Origin: Lamellibrachia columna
Lineage: Eukaryota > Annelida > Polychaeta > Sabellida > Siboglinidae
Assembly (NCBI GenBank): GCA_963662155.1
Contig: OY759266.1
Location: 6,809,026 to 6,873,025, forward strand
Direction: 5' to 3'
Length of the DNA stretch: 64,000 bases
The translations under genes and the position numbers were made by a program. This document shows, piece by piece, positions 1-12,071 of the stretch. The notes under the pieces were generated by a model, which did no database searches, was not told the origin of the DNA, and saw only the letters and a program-made list of their open reading frames with translations. Every line of letters starts with the position of its first letter. Within the stretch, counting starts at the first letter, position 1.

Positions 1-115
1 CATCCAGCCAGTGACACTAGCCGGCTGCTAGTACAATATTGAATCTATATCCTCAGGTGCTTTAATCGACGGTTTATACGTGTCCAGTGTATGCCCTATA
101 GTTGGGGCATTTAAC

Positions 116-196
116 CGCGACGACCTCACAGACCGCTGTTCGCGACGACCTCACAGACCGCTGTTCGCGACGACCTCACAGACCGCTGTTCGCGAC
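116..196. repeat. 25-bp tandem repeat, about 3.3 copies
   Basis: Identical head-to-tail units containing CGACCTCACAGACCGCTG. The short open frames across it are products of the repeat. Confidence 0.9.
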
Positions 197-336
197 TGTA
201 GTCAAACATTGCGGACTGCTGTTGACAACATTCACGATATACGACAAACGTATGTCTATTCATATTGATGTTACTATACAAGGAGCTGTGGAACAGAAGA
301 AAGCACTTGAAGCTCTACGGCTTATGTAGGTGTGCG

Positions 337-472
337 TACATACATACATGCATACATACATACATACATGCACGCATGCTTACATACATACAAACATACA
401 TACCTACTTACATACATACATACATACGCACACGCACACGCACACGCACAAGCACAAGCACACACACACCCT

Positions 473-524
<52 letters not shown>

Positions 525-533
525 CACACGTAT
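337..533. repeat. compound microsatellite (CATA)n-(CACACG)n-(GCAC)n-(CA)n
   Basis: Four simple repeats follow each other without a gap. All open frames here (His/Thr-rich on one strand, Cys/Val-rich on the other) are microsatellite translations. Confidence 0.95.
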
Positions 534-539
534 GGCGGA

Positions 540-1986
540 GACACGCACAGAAAATATCTACTAAACGTATATAATAACACAGTTTCGAGGGGCGCCACAC
601 ATGTCTGGTCTTCTCATTAATCATGTGCACTTTACAATTAAACGGACATTAGTTTGATTCTGCCGATACACACATTGACATGTTGCCAACAAATTCTTTT
701 GAAGGCGTCGTCGTTCCGACATATATTTGGTCTATAAACGGGGTACATTTCACTTTAAGCACCCTTCCATGTCACTGCCTTGTGTGACGTTGTCCTGGCA
801 GACGGCGTCTGATCGTTTCTGCAGCTTGTGCCTTCGTCAGTCTCGTGAGAAAGCCAAATGTTAACAGGTCTAGCAAAGTGACGACCAAAGCTGTGTGTTA
901 TGTGCCGTACTTTGAAATTTAAATTGTTGGAAAATCTTAGTGGGATCATCCAACATAAAACCACTTTCCCACGCACGGCTGAGCCTATCTCGATATTATG
1001 GACAACTTAATTTATTTGGCAAAACATCTACGAAAATCAAGATGTACTAATCATAATTATTTCTGCTGCTTTAAAGATGACAATTCCGGAAGAAATCGGA
1101 AGTATCTACGGAAATCAAAACGTACTTGGAGAATATAGTTCTACTGTTTTAAAGATGAAAATTCCGGACGTAATCACTCGTCTTGTGCAGCTTTAGTCGC
1201 CAGAATATTCAATGTGTTTCTGCTTCTTCGTAAGCCCTGTTAAACGTTATTGCCGCCTTGCCTTTTTGTCAGTAGCAGTAATCGTCATAACTGGCACAGT
1301 CGACTTCGCTACCTGTGTACGAAGGGATTCGTTCACCGACGATTGTCAAGTATTTATTTATACAGCTAAGTGAACTAAATATGTTGTTTAATTTTGGCGT
1401 ACATGCGCAAGACCCCGTACTGAAACCAAGTGGATATTCAACTTCTTCTTTAGCTCATTATTTACTGTTGATTGATCTAGCCTGGTTCAAAATAGCTCTT
1501 ATGATGTATGCACGTAATACGTTATCAACAGCTCGTCTTCACCATCGTTTTAAGCTACAGAAAGTATGTTGTGGCATATATTTAGCTCGTGTAATAAACC
1601 AATTATAATTTTGTTGTTGATACATAATAGACGTGTGATGGTCGCGATTTGTCAGAACATATCCTGGGTGTAAATATTTAACAATATTTTTCTAATAAAA
1701 TACAACGTTTCTGAATAGACTGTTTTCATGGAAACGATAGCATTCGTCTCAGGCTCTTAAATTATCGGGACTGCACACAACGTCAAATACCTTGGCAGAA
1801 ACACCAACCAACATGGTGGAATAGAACAAGACGGCAAAAACAAAACCAGAAACGAAACTAAGGTCAGTGTAGATGTCACATCAAACTGAAAATATACATG
1901 GTCAAGATGCCACACGACAACACCGTTTCGTTAAATAACTATTCCGGAATAAGAAGTAGTGATTGTCCGTAACTGTCGAGATTTCT
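540..1986. other. non-coding stretch with one diverged tandem duplication
   Basis: No recognisable gene. At about 1024-1178 a segment of about 78 bp is present twice in tandem with divergence; both copies carry TTTAAAGATGA followed by AATTCCGGA. Nothing else was identified. Confidence 0.6.
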
Positions 1987-2424
1987 CCAGGGCAAGCTGG
2001 AGAGGTTGTTCCACCAGACCAAGAGGTAGCGGTTACTCCAGAGTAAGAGGTAGCGGTTATTCTAGACCAAGAGATAGCGGTTACTCCAGAGTAATCATTG
2101 CTCCAGACCAAGAGGTAGAGGTTGTTCGAGACCAAGAGGTAGAGGTTGCTCCAGACCAAGAGGTAGAGGTTGCTCCAGACCAAGAGATAGATGTTGCTCC
2201 AGATCAAGAGGTAGATGTTGCTCCAGATCAAGAGGTAGAGGTTGCTCCAGACCAAGAGGTAGATGTTGCTCTAGACCAGGAGGTAGAGGTTGCTCCAGAG
2301 CAAGGAGTAGAGGTTGTTCCAGACAAAGAGATAGAGGTTGCTCCAGACCAAGAGGTAGAGGTTGTTCGAGACCAAGAGGTAGAGGTTGTTCGAGACCAAG
2401 AGGTAGAGGTTGCTCCAGAAGAAA
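1987..2424. repeat. 24-bp minisatellite, about 18 imperfect units
   Basis: The unit contains CCAGACCAAGAGGTAGAGG with G/A and T/C variants. Because 24 is a multiple of 3 the array is open on both strands. The + strand reads an acidic octapeptide (about A-P-D-Q-E-V-E-V) for 170 codons and the - strand reads a Tyr/Leu/Trp-rich repeat. Being open on both strands is expected of a stop-free unit and is not evidence of a gene. A real repetitive acidic protein exon cannot be excluded. Confidence 0.8.
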
Positions 2425-3623
2425 AGAGACAGACTCTCAGCCGACACGCTCGCTTACTGCTTAATAACTGATCACGTCAAAGCCGAGTTTTTTTTGTACA
2501 CCTACATCTGCTACATGACATTTGTCACACAGCTGCGTAAACAATATTGCGGCGGGTTGAGTTCGTTTTATGAGAAGGGAAGGTGCGGGATTATGGGAAG
2601 CCGCGGGACTGGAGGCGGTGACTGCGAGCAACGTTGGCCGTGACGTCGATAGCGGGCAATTCGACTATCTGGTTACGCGGAGACCGAACGTCGAGATTAA
2701 TTGCAAAGGTATTGCGCTCCGGTTACGACCGAGCCACGGCATGCCTCTGCGCCAGTCACCCAGCGCCGGCTCTGCCACCACGTCGAGTCGACACTGGAGT
2801 GTTTCCGTGCCGGCGACCTGTCCCTGCGCCGGCGGGAGTTACGGCGACGTTGCTAAACATACGTCCGTCATGCCCGCTATCGCGACACGACGGGACAAGT
2901 AGCGAGACGAAAATATCCACGCGAATGAAAGCCGGTCGATGTTATCGCGGCAGTGGGCGCTGTGTGGTCGGTCTCCGGCGTCAGTCCTCTGTCGTCAGCC
3001 GCCACCTGATCGACAGGGGACAAGCGTAACGCGACCAGCTGAATCAAAGGGCCGATGCTTACATAATCATACCCCTAAATCAGACCCTAGCTATAACCTC
3101 GATTCTAACTGTAACCCGACTCATAACCCAACTACCAAACACTGAATGTAAATGATCGCGACTGACCTGCTCTGTGCCGGGGACAGTCTCTGTTTAACCC
3201 AATGACCCTGATTTGAATACCAGCATTATCTAAGCATCGCTGAGTTCTGGTATCTCACATGTTCCCCATTTAGCGACGGTCATAATCATGATGGCGTGCA
3301 AACTGACCATTGAGGACAGCTGCAGAGCAGCATCTAGCTGCACTCAGCAACGTTGGCTCAGTGTAAGAAGAAGGTGCTGGTCAATGGTAACTATGCGAAT
3401 GCATCCGTTGCATTTGTAAATGTGACAGATTCACATTAACACGCATTGTAACCAATTTCTGGAATAATGAACTAACCCCCATATTAAAATGCAAATACTT
3501 GGCCTGACTAAGACAGTTATTTATATAAAAACCTCTACGTATATATACCAGTCAACATACACTAGCATTTTCTTTTAAAGACATTATTTTAATTTTTTAT
3601 GTTTATTGTCATCATTAAAGCAA
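2425..3623. other. non-coding stretch with a GC- and CpG-rich core
   Basis: The part from about 2540 to 3040 is clearly richer in GC and CpG than its flanks and is open in two overlapping frames of 110 and 131 codons, neither of which I recognise. It could be a CpG-rich regulatory segment. From 3040 to 3600 nothing was identified. Confidence 0.4.
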
Positions 3624-5140
3624 AATGGTTCTGCTGCTGTTGCTTCAGCTGGCGTTTCTTCTGCTGCTATTGGTTCTATTGGTGTTGCTTCTGCTGATGT
3701 TGCTTGTGTTGGTGTTGCTTCTGTTGGTGTTGCTTCTGCTGCTGTTGCTTCTGTTGGCGTTGCTTCTGTTGGTGTTGCTTCTGCTGCTGTTGCTTCTGTT
3801 GATGTTTCTTCTGCTGTTGTTGCTTCTGTTGATGTTGCTTCCGTTGGTGTTGCTTGTGTTGGTGTTGCTTCTGTTGGTGTTGCTTCTGTTGATGTTGCTT
3901 CCGTTGGTGTTTCTTCTGCTGCTGTTGCTTCTGTTGGTGTTGCTTCTGCTGCTGTTGCTTCTGTTGGTGTTGCTTCTGTTGATGTTGCTGCTGTTGGTGT
4001 TGCTTGTGTTGGTGTTGCTTCTGCTGTTGTTGCTTCTGTTGATGTTGCTTCCGTTGGTGTTGCTTGTGTTGGTGTTGCTTCTGTTGGTGTTGCTTCTGTT
4101 GGTGTTGCTTCTGTTGGTGTTGCTTCTGTTGGTGTTGCTTCTGTTGGTGTTGCTTCTGTTGGTGTTGCTTCTGTTGGTATTGCTTCTGCTGTTGTTGCTT
4201 CTGTTGATGTTGCTTCCGTTGGTGTTGCTTGTGTTGGTGTTGCTTCTGTTGGTGTTGCTTCTGTTGGTGTTGCTTCTGTTGGTGTTGCTTCTGTTGGTGT
4301 TGCTTCTGCTGCTGTTGCTTCTGTTGATGTTTCTTCTTCTGTTGTTGCTTATGTTGGTGTTGCGTCTGTTGGTGTTGTTTCTGTTGGTGTTGCTTGTGTT
4401 GGTGTTGCTTATGTTGGTGTTGCTTCTGCTGTTGTTGCTTCTGTTGATGTTGCTGCTGTTGGTGTTGTTTCTGTTGGTGTTGCTTATGTTGGTGTTGCTT
4501 CTGCTGTTGTTGCTTCTGTTGATGTTGCTGCTGTTGGTGTTGCTTCTGTTGATGTTGCTTGTGTTGGTGTTGCTTGTGTTGGTGTTGCTTCTGTTGTTGT
4601 TGTTTCTGTTGGTGTTGCTTCTGCTGCTGTTGTTTCTGTTGGTGTTTCTTCTTCTGTTGTTGCTTCTGTTGGTGTTGCTTCTGTTGATGTTGCTTCTGCT
4701 GCTGTTGCTTCTGTTGATGTTGCTTGTGTTGGTGTTGCTTCTGTTGGTGTTGCTTCTGTTGTTGTTGTTGTTTCTGTTGGTGTTGCTTCTGCTGCTGTTG
4801 TTTCTGTTGGTGTTTCTTCTTCTGTTGTTGCTTCTGTTGGTGTTGCTTCTGTTTGTGTTGCTTCTGCTGTTGTTGCTTCTGTTGATGTTTCTTCTTCTGT
4901 TGTTGCTTATGTTGGTGTTGCGTCTGTTGGTGTTGTTTCTGTTGGTGTTGCTTCTGCTGCTGTTGCTGCTGCTGTTGCTGGTGTTTCTTCTTCTGTTGTT
5001 GCTTCTGTTGGTGTTGCTGCTGTTGGTGTTGCTTCTGCTGCTGTTGTTTCTGCTGGTTTTGCTTCTGCTGCTATTGTTTCTGTTGGTGTTGCTTCTGCTT
5101 CTGTTGCTTCTGTTGGTGTTGCTTCTGCAGCTTCTCCTCG
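3624..5140. repeat. 15-bp-period GTT/GCT/TCT array, about 1.5 kb
   Basis: A nearly unbroken array of 15-bp units of the type GTTGCTTCTGTTGGT, with variants (GCT for GTT, GAT for GGT). It has no stops over about 500 codons in two + frames (Val/Ala/Ser/Gly and Leu-rich) and in one - frame (Asn/Thr/Arg/Ser pentapeptides). The 512-codon Val/Ala frame begins only at a TTG codon, and the Leu-rich frame starts at an ATG inside the array edge. I treat it as a satellite, not a gene. Confidence 0.85.
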
Positions 5141-5144
5141 ATAA

Positions 5145-6630
5145 ACAGTTGGCCTCTCTCACAATTATCTCAGCTTAGATCGCCAAGTGGCGTCGCGGCA
5201 CACGTAAAATAACCGATATTACGGCGGCAGCGCGCCACTGTGTCGAGCGGCAAATGAACTAGCATAAGTGAGACGGACACTACAGGCTGACGTTTTCAAA
5301 GGGGAACCTCAGCAATAAGCAGTATTATTAAGCATGCACAATGGCTGCCGGTTATTGTTGGTCTGACACTAGACAAAGTCAATCGCCATACATATTTTTC
5401 TATCTGGCTATTGCTGTTGTATAGGCGAAGGACCCGCTCGTCAAAAACGTACGCATTTTCATGAAACGTGAAACCTTACAAAAATGCCATAAACAAAGCA
5501 ATAAACACATATTTCATGTCTGTATGCATTTTAATATGTATATCACTAAAGTTACCTAAAAATAACCATGTAAAAGTGTGAAATTATTACCTTTTTGTCA
5601 GAACGTACGTGTTTTTGACATCTCACAGAAAACCGGATGTTTTGTGAACGTGACTACAAAACGGGATTCGTGTAGATCAATATAAGGTCACGCTAAGAAT
5701 TGCCGTCTGCTGGCCATAGAGTTACATCATTAATCAACTCCCTATAAACTACTAACTTACTAACGGGTGTTTTATTTATGTCTGTGCTGCTGGCCCACTC
5801 TGGCCTCATTCTACACGAAATCGCATTAGACGATGTGACCCAAAGGCAACATCAAGTGCACAGTATGGCAGCTATTTATGAAATCTTTTCTATGTGACCG
5901 ATAAATATACTCATAAATAATTATTTGCAGCACATTTCTTCTGTTTCTTGACGCCCAAGTGTCGGTTGTATGTCATGGAATACACATGTAAAACGGTTAG
6001 TGCGTATCGGTTTTAAAACTTAAGTTATTAGTTCCATAGCCATTTTGCTACGGAAAGCCCAAATTCGTGAGTACGATTCTCACGGCCTGGACCTCCGCCC
6101 TTAGCTCAATAGCGGGGCGGACGATTCTGCCTAGTCTGACACCAGTGTTGCGTCAGTGAAACGGCGGTGTTCCTACTGAGTGGCGTCAGACCACCAACGT
6201 TGTCTACATAGACTCCAAGAGACAGCGGTGGAAGTGCAGAGAATATGATATTGATTTGGTAAAACTCAAACGCCTGTTTGGCCTGAATATAAAAATCGAA
6301 GTACCATTACAGATAACGCAAATTGCCATCTTCTTTGGCTGAATGTTGGCAAATCGTGTCACGTTTTTTAGTCTTGGGACTTTTTGCAACGCGTCCATTC
6401 TGTGATATGTGGTTCATACACATCGTGGCTATTATAAATTATTATTAGTATTGTGGTGCATTTTATGTCCAACGAGCGGTAGGACGATTTAATACATTTT
6501 CATTCAAAAGACCATTGCCAGTGGTAAAAGTGTCTGACAGGAGACGATTTCCTCGGTTTCAGAACTAGATTACATAGAGACGCACGTCCAAACAAACACA
6601 TTTTTTTCAGGAATCTAATTAAATGATCGA
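5145..6630. other. non-coding stretch, nothing recognised
   Basis: Mixed-composition sequence without long open frames. A stretch near 6075-6130 has weak resemblance to RNA polymerase III boxes but does not fold as a tRNA by eye. Confidence 0.55.
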
Positions 6631-6883
<253 letters not shown>

Positions 6884-6937
6884 GTTGTGTGGCTGATAGA
6901 GCCGGTCGTACACGTTAGGCTAGCGCAACAAGAACGC

Positions 6938-7016
6938 ACATTGGAGCACATTGGAGCACATTGGAGCGCATTGGAGCACATTGGAGCACATTGGAGCACA
7001 TTGAACACATTGAACA
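6938..7016. repeat. 10-bp tandem repeat, about 8 units
   Basis: Units of ACATTGGAGC; the last ones shorten to ACATTGA. Confidence 0.9.
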
Positions 7017-7251
7017 CATGGCTGGGCAAGTGAGCAAGTCAGTAGGGTTGAGAGGCAGTTCACGCAAGAGCGGGCACATAAGAAAATATGCCATATTTAA
7101 CTATTTAAAACTATAATTAAACCACAGGTGCGAACTACGGGAACTGAAATAAATTAAAAAGAAATGTTAAAACATGTTAAAACATGTCAGTATATTGGAC
7201 AGTACAAGGGAAACACAGCCACACAGTCGTCGAAACTGGTGGTCATTGGTC

Positions 7252-7424
7252 AGCATTGTTGAATGGACAATACGGACAGTCGCGGCTTCAGGTTATCATT
7301 GTTGAATGGACAATACGGACAGTCGCGGCTTCAGGTTATCATTGTTGAATGGACAATACGGACAGTCGCGGCTCCAGGTTATCGTTATTGAATGGACAAT
7401 ACGGACAGTCGCGGCTCCAGGTTA
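7252..7424. repeat. 43-bp tandem repeat, 4 copies
   Basis: Each unit contains TTGAATGGACAATACGGAC followed by AGTCGCGGCT. Copies are nearly identical. Confidence 0.9.
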
Positions 7425-7609
7425 TCTTACGGATATTTACCTTAAGGGGCAGTGCCACGACACTACACAACATCACTGTAGATCGATACAGTCAAGGACT
7501 GGCCATGATCTGATTCGTTTATCTATTTTGATATGATGGCTATACGCTGTTAAGGGAGCGTCGCCTACGAATGGTATATAGCAGTTATTATAGTTGGCTT
7601 CAATGTGTG

Positions 7610-8399
7610 CTAGACCGGCAGCTGTGGCGGACCGCTATAGACCGGCGGTTGTGGCGGCCTGCTATAGACCGGCGGTTGTGGCGGACCGCTATAGACTGGC
7701 GGTTGTGGCGGACTGTTATAGACTGGCGGTTGTGGCGGACTGCTATAGACTGGCGGTTTTGGCGGAGTGGCGGACTGTTATAGACCGGCGGTTGTGGCGG
7801 CGGACTGTTATAGACCGGCGGTTGTGGCGGACTGCTATAGACTGGCGGTTGTGGCGGCGGACTGTTATAGACCGGCGGTTGTGGCGGACTGCTATAGACT
7901 GGCGGTTGTGGCGGAGTGGCGGACTGCTATAAACCGGCGGTTGTGGCGGCGGACTGTTATAGACCGGCGGTTGTGGCGGACTGCTATAGACTGGCGGTTG
8001 TGGCGGAGTGGCGGACCGCTATAGACCGGCGGTTGTGGCGGACTGCTATAGACCGGCGGTTGTGGCGGACCGCTATAGACCGGCGGTTGTGGCGGACTGC
8101 TATAGACCGGCGGCTGTGGCGGACTGCTATAGACTGGCGGTTGTGGCGGACTGCTATAGACCGGCGGTTGTGGCGGACTGCTATAGACCGGCGGCTGTGG
8201 CGGCCCGCTATAGACCGGCGGCTGTGGCGGACCGCTATAGACCGGCGGCTGTGGCGGCCCGCTATAGACCGGCGGCTGTGGCGGCCCGCTATAGACCGGC
8301 GGCTGTGGCGGCCCGCTATAGACCGACGGCTGTGGCGGCCCGCTATAGACCGGCGGCTGTGGCGGCCCGCTATAGACCGGCGGCTGTGGCGGCCCGGTG
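7610..8399. repeat. 27-bp GC-rich minisatellite, about 29 units
   Basis: The unit contains GCTATAGACCGGCGG then TTGTGGCGGA. Some units carry insertions that add GCG or GAGTGGCG. The period is a multiple of 3, so several frames stay open (Arg/Leu/Trp nonapeptides on +, a Ser/Ile/Arg/His repeat on -). No conserved domain is visible. Confidence 0.9.
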
Positions 8400-8935
8400 G
8401 TCTATTGTGGTCGGGAATTGTGAAAACAGATTGAATACGGAGCGCGAATGTGTGAAATGCACAGTGTGTACGTAAACCCGATACCCAGGAGTTGACGCCC
8501 ATGTGAACGCTTGATTCCAGTTGAAAGCTAACAGTAGCAATGCATATGCAGGACAGGTACAGCGCTAACGCGGCTGACAGCAACATAACGTCGCTCACTC
8601 CCCTGCCATTCGGTTTAGGCGGTGTCTTCAGTAAAGTCACGCATTAAATGGATGATGTTTGTAAATTGCGCGCGGCAATTGAATGTTGGCGGGTCTAATG
8701 GTAACTGGTGACGTCTTTGAAAGGGTAAACTCGTTTGTTCCGCGGGGAACCGCGTAAGTCACTACCGCTGCGCTTCCGGCTGCCTAAAGAAGACAACGGG
8801 ACGCGTCGCGCTTTGTGCAAGCTGTAATTGTCCGTTTTCCTCAAATTCCGTCATAGCAATGAAGTTATGTAAACGGCGTATTATTGTGAAAATCAAAATA
8901 ACAAGTACACAACGTTACTGTACATAGTACGACGC
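8400..8935. other. non-coding stretch, nothing recognised
   Basis: No repeat, RNA gene or credible coding exon seen. Confidence 0.5.
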
Positions 8936-8939
8936 CGAC

Positions 8940-9115
8940 GTATGATTATACTTACACGACGTACAATCACGACGCATAATCTCACTTGCACGACGTATAA
9001 GCACACTTACATGACGTATAGTCACACGTACACCACGCATAATCACACTTCACAATCACCCGTAATCACACTTATACGACGCATAAACACACTTACACCG
9101 TTACGTTATCGTTAC
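8940..9115. repeat. degenerate repeat of about 21-22 bp
   Basis: CACTTACACGACGTATAA-like motifs recur with many substitutions. It is an old, decaying array. Confidence 0.7.
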
Positions 9116-9414
9116 TGCCACAATGGGTGTTAACGGGTTATAATGAGCGAATGACGAGGAGTCAGTTTCAAATGACAGCGGAATTGTCGACGTGATTGTT
9201 ACTGAAAATGTGCACATCTCACTGTGCTTTCACGGCATGTCTTATTCAGGCAGTCATGTGAAAGACCGCGCTTCACTAATGCCGCTAATGACTACCATGT
9301 AAATTGAGCATCACTCATTAACAAGTCCGCTGTGACTCTGGTGTGTCTGCTACAGTCATGTGTGCGTTCACTGTCGGCTTTCTCTGTCAGGCACGCCGTG
9401 TCAGGCACGCCGTG

Positions 9415-10137
9415 TCAGCGATTGTTTGCCTCGGTTTAGTGTGACAGTACAGTTATTGCAACCACAGCGATTGTCTGCCTCGGTTTAGTGTGACAGTACA
9501 GTTATTACAACCACACCGATTGTCTGCCTCGGTTTAGTGTGACAGTACAGTTATTGCAACCACACCGATTGTCTGCCTCGGTTTAGTGTGACAGTACAGT
9601 TATTGCAACCACACCGATTGTCTGCCTCGGTTTAGAGTGACAGTACAGTTATTGCAACCACTGCGATTGTCTGCCTCGGTTTAGTGTGACAGTACAGTTA
9701 TTGCAACCACACCGATTGTCTGCCTCGGTTTAGTGTGACAGTACAGTTATTGCAACCACAGCGATTGTCTGCCTCGGTTTAGAGTGACAGTACAGTTATT
9801 GCAACCACACCGATTGTCTGCCTCGGTTTAGTGTGACAGTACAGTTATTGCAACCACAGCGATTGTCTGCCTCGGTTTAGTGTGACAGTACAGTTATTGC
9901 AACCACAGCGATTGTCTGCCTCGGTTTAGTGTGACAGTACAGTTATTACAACCACACCGATTGTCTGCCTCGGTTTAGTGTGACAGTACAGTTATTGCAA
10001 CCTCAGCGATTGCTTGCCTCAATATAGTATGACAGTATAGTTATCGTAACCACAACGATTGCTTGCCTCGATATAGTGTGACAGTATAGTTATTATAAAC
10101 ACAACGATTGCTTGCCTCGATATAGTTACAATATAGT
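9415..10137. repeat. 49-bp minisatellite, about 15 units
   Basis: The unit contains CGATTGTCTGCCTCGG, then TGACAGTACAGTTATTG and CAACCAC. Inner units are almost identical. The last three drift (GCTTGCCTCGATATAG), a typical worn array edge. Confidence 0.93.
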
Positions 10138-10149
10138 TATTGCAACAAC

Positions 10150-10345
10150 AGTGCGCGCGCGCGCGTGTGTGTGCGTGCAGGCGTGTGTGTGAGCGTGCGT
10201 GCGTGCGTGCGCGTGTTTGTGTGTGTTAGCAAATATAAATGGTAACTAGTCGTTTTAAGTTCTCAAACGTTTCACTTCATTTTATTTCAATATAAAGACT
10301 CGCACACGCACAAACACACGCACATGCACGCACGCACGCACGAGT
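10150..10345. repeat. GT/GC-rich and CA/CG-rich simple sequence
   Basis: A (GC)n-(GTGC)n block at about 10150-10230 and a (CACG)n block at 10300-10345, on opposite strands of the same motif family. Confidence 0.85.
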
Positions 10346-10413
10346 CCCAAGATAGCACGTCGGACATCGATCGTCTTCTGTTCTGTTCGATACTGGGACG
10401 GTCGAGCTCGCAG

Positions 10414-10915
10414 ACAAGTGACAACTGCACTGGTTCACTCGGCTGTGTACACGTGTAGGCCTACACGAGTACTTGGCAACTGCAATGGTTCACTCGGCTG
10501 CGTACACGTGTAGGCCTACACGAGTACTTGGCAACTGCACTGGTTCACTCGGCTGTGTACACGTGTAGGCCTACACGAGTACTTGGCAACTGCACTGGTT
10601 CACTCGGCTGCGTACACGTGTAGGCCTACACGAGTACTTGGCAACTGCACTGGTTCACTCGGCTGGGTACACGTGTAGGCCTACACGAGTACTTGGCAAC
10701 TGCACTGGTTCACTCGGCTGCGTACACGTGTAGGCCTACACGAGTACTTGGCAACTGCACTGGTTCACTCGGCTGCGTACACGTGTAGGCCTACACGAGT
10801 ACTTGGCAACTGCACTGGTTCACTCGGCTGCGTACACGTGTAGGCCTACACGAGTACTTGGCAACTGCTCTGGTTCACTCGGCTGTGTACACGTGTAGGC
10901 TTACACTAGTACATG
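10414..10915. repeat. 55-bp minisatellite with a built-in palindrome, 9 units
   Basis: Each unit carries the perfect 16-bp palindrome CGTGTAGGCCTACACG, overlapping a second one, TACACGTGTA, which contains the E-box CACGTG. The rest of the unit reads ACTTGGCAACTGCACTGG then TTCACTCGGCTG. Confidence 0.93.
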
Positions 10916-11107
10916 ACAACTGGCAGTGGCGGATCATGGCGCGTGTCCAGGATCGGCAAGTTGCAGCGAAGCTTAGTTGGAATTTTAATGAATCGGTCTG
11001 CCAGGTGTGAAAGGATTGAGAGCTTTGATCGGTCACTAAACGCCCGAATTCTTCATTATGCAAGAACACATTCCTATCGTTATTGGCAAAAACGACAGGA
11101 CCAGCAC

Positions 11108-11420
11108 ATTCCGGCCAATCCGACATATCACACCCCGGCTAATCCGACATATCACACTCCGGCCAATCCGACATATCACACTCCGGCCAATCCGACATAT
11201 CACATTCCGGCCAATCCGACATATCACACCCCGGCTAATCCGACATATCACACTCCGGCCAATCCGACATATCACACTCCGGCCAATCCGACATATCACA
11301 CTCCGGCCAATCCGACATATCACACTCCGGCCAATCCGACATATCACACTCCGGCCAATCCGACATATCACACTCCGGCCAATCCGACATATCACACTCC
11401 GGCCAATCCGACATATCAGC
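11108..11420. repeat. 24-bp minisatellite carrying a CCAAT motif, 13 units
   Basis: The unit reads CACACTCCGGCCAATCCG then ACATAT. It is open in two + frames and in - frames because 24 is divisible by 3 (for example the octapeptide T-P-A-N-P-T-Y-H). No start context or splice signals support a gene. Confidence 0.9.
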
Positions 11421-11984
11421 AAATGTCATTCGCAACCAACACGGGGAGTTAAACATGCACCGGGCAGGAGTATAAGAGATATGGTGACATGGCGTCACTA
11501 CTGTTGCTCAAGCTAATCGTCTAATTGTTTTAAAGCAGGTAGCTCAATGTAATTACCCAGACTGCCTGTACTCGGGGGGGGGGGGGTGATAGGGGGGCAC
11601 GTCATTTAGTGCGCGTTATTTAGTGGGCCAGTCCTCCGAGTGGTTGAGTGAACGCTTGCTACAGCGTACGTGTAGACAGAGAACATATTATAAATTATTA
11701 CAAGTGATGTGTAGTGATACACCCGTTCTAACATATCAGTTCCAGATAGTGTTTCGTCGGGTTTAGCCTGTAAACCTGTAATGACACGAACTACGGATTT
11801 TAATCGCACAGCACAGACCCTACAAGAAATAACAAGAAGAAATGACGACACCGGGGAACGTACAACGCCGCGTATGTCCCATGACACACCTGCTTGGCTT
11901 TGTTCACCAACAAACTATACATTATTAACAGCACGTATCCGCGAATAATAATAATATATAAAATGCTTCTATTGGAAGACCCAA
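11421..11984. other. non-coding stretch with a G13 homopolymer
   Basis: A run of 13 G lies at 11574-11586, followed by a second run of 6 G at about 11593. Nothing else was identified. Confidence 0.6.
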
Positions 11985-11985
11985 G

Positions 11986-12071
<86 letters not shown>
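11985..12071. repeat. (AT)n microsatellite
   Basis: Uninterrupted TA dinucleotides over about 85 bp. Confidence 0.97.

Noticed and set aside
3060..3140. Interstitial telomere-like CCCTAA/TAACCC sequence
   Set aside because: The matches are few and irregular (ACCCTAG, ATAACCT, TAACCCG); no tandem hexamer run exists.
3606..5178. Open frames of 512 and 517 codons as a large gene
   Set aside because: They are a 15-bp satellite lacking stops. The longer homogenous frame has no ATG start, several frames are equally open, and no domain or splice signals are visible.
6043..6130. Possible tRNA on the + strand
   Set aside because: TTAGCTCAATAGCGG and TACGATTCTC look like pol III boxes but are in the wrong order and spacing, and no cloverleaf forms by eye.
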